Made by a program: the position numbers and the translations under genes. A DNA stretch of 64,000 bases. Source: RUG11690 sp045616665. Its GTDB lineage: Bacteria; Bacteroidota; Bacteroidia; Bacteroidales; WCHB1-69. The DNA is taken from assembly GCA_045616665.1 (NCBI GenBank), contig JAZLHE010000016.1, forward strand, positions 16,177-80,176, read 5' to 3'. The notes beneath the pieces were generated by a model that saw nothing but the letters and a program-made list of their open reading frames with translations, ran no database searches and was not told where the DNA came from. Positions 61,570-64,000 of this stretch are shown here, one piece after another (positions within the stretch are counted from its first letter, which is position 1; every line of letters begins with the position of its first letter).

Positions 61570-63264
61570 ATGATGAAAAAGTTTCTCGTTTTTTGTCTAT
61601 TGCTGTTATCCTTGGCCGGTTGTGCCAAAATCGTTCTTCCAACAGGAGGTCCCAAGGATACCACGCCACCGGTGGTAACCAAGGAAGTTCCTGCCAACCG
61701 TTCCACACTTTTCAACAGCAAAAGCATCAAAATAAGCTTTAACGAATTTGTCGTACTCAACAATCCCAACAAGACCGTCATCGTCTCACCACCCTTCGCC
61801 GAAGCGCCCGAACTGGAGATTGTCAACAAATCCGTCGTCATCCATCTTCCAGATTCTCTCAGAGCCAACACCACCTACAGCATTGCCTTGGCCGAAACCA
61901 TCAAGGATTACACGGAAGGCAACCCGATTTCCATTTACGAATACACTTTTTCCACCGGCAGCAACATCGATTCCTTTATGCTTAAGGGATCTGTCACAGA
62001 TGCGCTTTCCCTGGAAAAAGTCAAGGATGTTTTCGTCTTTCTTTACAAAGACGACATCGATTCCCTTCCACTAACCACCAGACCCGACCACCTCACCAAA
62101 ACCAACGGCAACGGACAGTTTGTCTTCCACAACATCAAACCCGGAAAATACAAGATTTTTGCCTTGGACGACATCAACAACAACCTCGTTTACGACCTGC
62201 CCAACGAAAAAATCGCCTTCAGCAACGAACAAGTGGAATCCTGGGCTATGCCAACTCCCGCAGACAGCACCCGCAAAGACAGCGTTCAAGCTGACATTTC
62301 TGCAAAATCCGCGGAAGAGCACGCCAAAATCGAACTGGTTTTATTCACTGAAAGAGACACTAACCAAGTCCTGCTCAAATACATCAACACTACCGAAAAC
62401 ATCTATCAATTTCCATACAAAACCGATTTCAAGGAATTTTCTGCCCGGCATCTTGCTGGACAGGAACTGGATTACTTTCAGTTAATTGCCCCCACACAAG
62501 ACACCGTTTTATGGTACTTAAAGGCAGCTTTAACAGACACTGCACTATACGAATTTACCACGGACCAAAAACATATCGACAGCGTAAAAATCACCCAATT
62601 CACGAAAACTCAAAAGTCCGGCGGCAACAGAGGAAAGAAACAGGAAAATGAAAACAAGCTTAATGTCAGTTTCGACAACAAAGGCAATATTTTCAAACCA
62701 CTTACCTTACGTTTTTCCTATCCTGTCAAACCCACTGGCGATGTTCTGTTTACCATTATCAAACAGATTAAAAACGAAAACGACACCATCTCACAAACAC
62801 TCAGCATCCCCGATACGTTTGTCACCGCCTTGGCTATCAATTATCCCTTTGAAGCCAAAACCAAATATACCATTTGCATTCGCGACTCCGTTTTCTATGG
62901 CTATGACGGCACCTGCAACGACAGCATCAATCTTAATTTTACCACTAAAACGGAAAAAGATTACGGAAATCTGCTTATGCATTACCATATTTCAGACTTA
63001 TCTTGCCAATATATTGTGCAATTACTGAATAAAAACAAGAATATCCTTCAGGAAAACATTCTCACGCAAAGTCAAAGCATTGAATATTCCCACTTGGAAC
63101 CAGGAAGTTATCAGATCAAAGTCATCAAAGACCAAAACAACAACGGACGCTGGGACACGGGAATGTATCGGGATAAAATCCAGCCCGAAAGCATTTTCTT
63201 CTTTCCTTCCACCATCAATATCCGAGGTTACTGGGATTTTGAAGAAGATTTTGAATTGCACTAA
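61570..63264 (+). CDS. Lipoprotein with N-terminal Ig-like (Big_5) domain
   Basis: 564 residues. A lipoprotein signal ends at LAGC (Cys about 18), followed by the family-typical PTGGPKDTTPPVV and an Ig-like Big_5 domain (about 25-125: ISFNEFVVLNNPNKTVIVSPP, YSIALAETIKDYTEGNPI). A carboxypeptidase-regulatory-like segment follows (GNGQFVFHNIKPGKYKIFALDDINNN), then further beta-rich regions, ending in YQIKVIKDQNNNGRWDTG and IRGYWDFEEDFELH. Widespread in Bacteroidota as a putative outer-membrane lipoprotein; function unknown. The frame is open seven codons upstream, overlapping the promoter; ATG 61570 leads directly into the signal peptide. Confidence 0.87.
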   Translation: MMKKFLVFCLLLLSLAGCAKIVLPTGGPKDTTPPVVTKEVPANRSTLFNSKSIKISFNEFVVLNNPNKTVIVSPPFAEAPELEIVNKSVVIHLPDSLRANTTYSIALAETIKDYTEGNPISIYEYTFSTGSNIDSFMLKGSVTDALSLEKVKDVFVFLYKDDIDSLPLTTRPDHLTKTNGNGQFVFHNIKPGKYKIFALDDINNNLVYDLPNEKIAFSNEQVESWAMPTPADSTRKDSVQADISAKSAEEHAKIELVLFTERDTNQVLLKYINTTENIYQFPYKTDFKEFSARHLAGQELDYFQLIAPTQDTVLWYLKAALTDTALYEFTTDQKHIDSVKITQFTKTQKSGGNRGKKQENENKLNVSFDNKGNIFKPLTLRFSYPVKPTGDVLFTIIKQIKNENDTISQTLSIPDTFVTALAINYPFEAKTKYTICIRDSVFYGYDGTCNDSINLNFTTKTEKDYGNLLMHYHISDLSCQYIVQLLNKNKNILQENILTQSQSIEYSHLEPGSYQIKVIKDQNNNGRWDTGMYRDKIQPESIFFFPSTINIRGYWDFEEDFELH

Positions 63265-63475
63265 TTAACTTCTTAATTTTCAACCTATTAATTCATTAAT
63301 TTTCTGCAATAAATTTTATTAATCCACAAATTTTTCACTTGTTATTTTTAATTTATTTTGCATTATTTTATCAAATTATAAATATCATATCGGAATTATT
63401 TGTACTTTTGCAGGCATTTTTGACGAAAATTTTGAAAATTTATCAACAATGGCGAAAAGTAACAAGAAAAATAAG

Positions 63476-63483
63476 TATCTTTG
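63476..63483 (+). promoter_or_regulatory. -7 box of the Rpn-type nuclease gene
   Basis: TATCTTTG at 63476-63483. The expected start is near 63489, 17 bases before ATG 63506. An in-frame ATG at 63449 would lie upstream of this promoter, which favours the later start. Confidence 0.5.
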
Positions 63484-63505
63484 CGGCAATAAAAACGGAG
63501 AGACT

Positions 63506-64000
63506 ATGGTGCCTGAAAAGTATGTGAGATTTGACTGGGCGGTGAAGCGGCTGCTGCGCGACAAGGCCAACTTCGGCGTGTTGGAAGGACTGGTGTCAGT
63601 CATCCTGAACGAGAAAATACGCATCGTCGAACTCCTCGAGAGCGAGTCCAACATGGACCACGACACCGACAAGTTCAACCGCGTGGACATCAAGGCACTG
63701 GATTCCAGAAACGAAATCATCGTGGTGGAAATACAGCAGTCCTGCGAAAGCGACTTCGTGGGGCGCATCCTCTACGGCGTTTCCAAGAATATTGTCGAGC
63801 ACATCAACCTCGGCGACGACTACGGAAAGGTCAAGAAGGTCTATAGCATCAATATCGTCTATTTCAATTTTGGCGAGGGTTCCGACTACCTCTACCGCGG
63901 ACAGACCGTCTTCACCGGTGTCAACACCCACGACACCCTCCGAATCTCCGTGGACCAGAAGGAGGCGCTGACCTTCCGGACGCCGGGAGAAATCTTCCCC
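63506..64000 (+). CDS. Rpn/PD-(D/E)XK nuclease family transposase, cut by the window edge
   Basis: The first 165 residues of a protein that continues beyond the window. It has the Bacteroidota PDDEXK_2 (Rpn-like, 'PD-(D/E)XK nuclease family transposase') pattern: KYVRFDWAVKRLLRDKANFG, then LNEKIRIVELLESESN, and the nuclease core FNRVDIKAL with IIVVEIQQ (D ... ExQ). These proteins act as DNA nucleases in recombination-promoting families and are usually present in several copies per genome. The gene is clearly more GC-rich than the preceding lipoprotein gene, which fits a mobile origin. No stop codon occurs before the edge. Confidence 0.8.
   Translation, partial: MVPEKYVRFDWAVKRLLRDKANFGVLEGLVSVILNEKIRIVELLESESNMDHDTDKFNRVDIKALDSRNEIIVVEIQQSCESDFVGRILYGVSKNIVEHINLGDDYGKVKKVYSINIVYFNFGEGSDYLYRGQTVFTGVNTHDTLRISVDQKEALTFRTPGEIFP

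Noticed and set aside
1..64000. tRNA, rRNA, tmRNA or CRISPR loci
   Set aside because: I looked through the intergenic regions by eye and found no cloverleaf, rRNA-like or repeat-spacer structure; a covariance search could still find a small RNA.

Overview
The window looks like a chromosomal segment of a Bacteroidales-type bacterium (phylum Bacteroidota), probably an anaerobe from a gut- or rumen-like habitat. Several things point there: about a dozen promoters of the Bacteroidota type (TTG, about 19 bases, TAnnTTTG); a PorZ-like component of the type IX secretion system (T9SS) and several proteins with T9SS C-terminal sorting domains; lineage-typical families (DUF349, DUF4296, DUF2807, PCMD, FISUMP, a Big_5 lipoprotein with a GPKDTTPP start); pyruvate phosphate dikinase; and a TonB-dependent receptor. 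I saw no rRNA, tRNA or CRISPR array.

Layout. 0-4.3 kb: glycyl-tRNA synthetase, an M16 peptidase and a TPR-like lipoprotein, then rpsT with a clear promoter and terminator. 4.36-4.69 kb: wreck of a GT51 peptidoglycan glycosyltransferase gene. 4.7-8.7 kb (-): methionine branch operon metF, a stand-alone methionine synthase activation protein, and a MetH without its own activation domain. 8.8-11 kb (+): dsrC, a NarI/DsrM-like membrane cytochrome and queA. 11-17.1 kb (-): a restriction-modification-like island with two Eco57I-type methyltransferase genes and an SF2 helicase whose N-terminus looks like a GIY-YIG (T5orf172) nuclease. A RAYT/REP unit sits inside it, and a 115-base rod-like hairpin lies in its leader. 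17.1-17.9 kb: an internally deleted IS1595-family element. 18-26.4 kb (-): rnc, fabF, acpP, a RelA/SpoT homologue, a T9SS-exported subtilase and a frame-split dnaX. 26.5-30.6 kb (+): a complete DpnII-type system (methylase, REase, second methylase) and an anchored DRGH nuclease. 30.7-43.2 kb (-): ppdK, a 2,321-residue T9SS surface protein with about 20 Ig-like repeats, hslR and a DUF349 protein. 43.2-58.1 kb: mostly housekeeping and envelope genes (recO, porZ, FISUMP, LolC/E, rbfA, DUF2807, DUF4296, cca, PCMD, TonB receptor, holA, amn). 58.1-64 kb: repeats, a duplicated FISUMP protein, a Big_5 lipoprotein and the start of an Rpn/PD-(D/E)XK transposase-nuclease gene cut by the window edge.

How it fits together. 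The subtilase, giant repeat protein and PCMD protein are likely T9SS cargo, and the PorZ homologue encoded here belongs to the surface attachment machinery that would finish them. Two independent DNA-modification systems lie about 10 kb apart, each next to signs of mobility. Most notable to me is one family of 28-bp palindromes (arms GTAGAGACG / CGTCTCTAC) that lies inside two unrelated coding sequences in the same reading frame, so it is translated as V-(E/Q)-T-x-x-x-A-S-L. A REP-associated transposase gene in the same window is flanked by hairpins with similar GTCTC/GAGAC arms.
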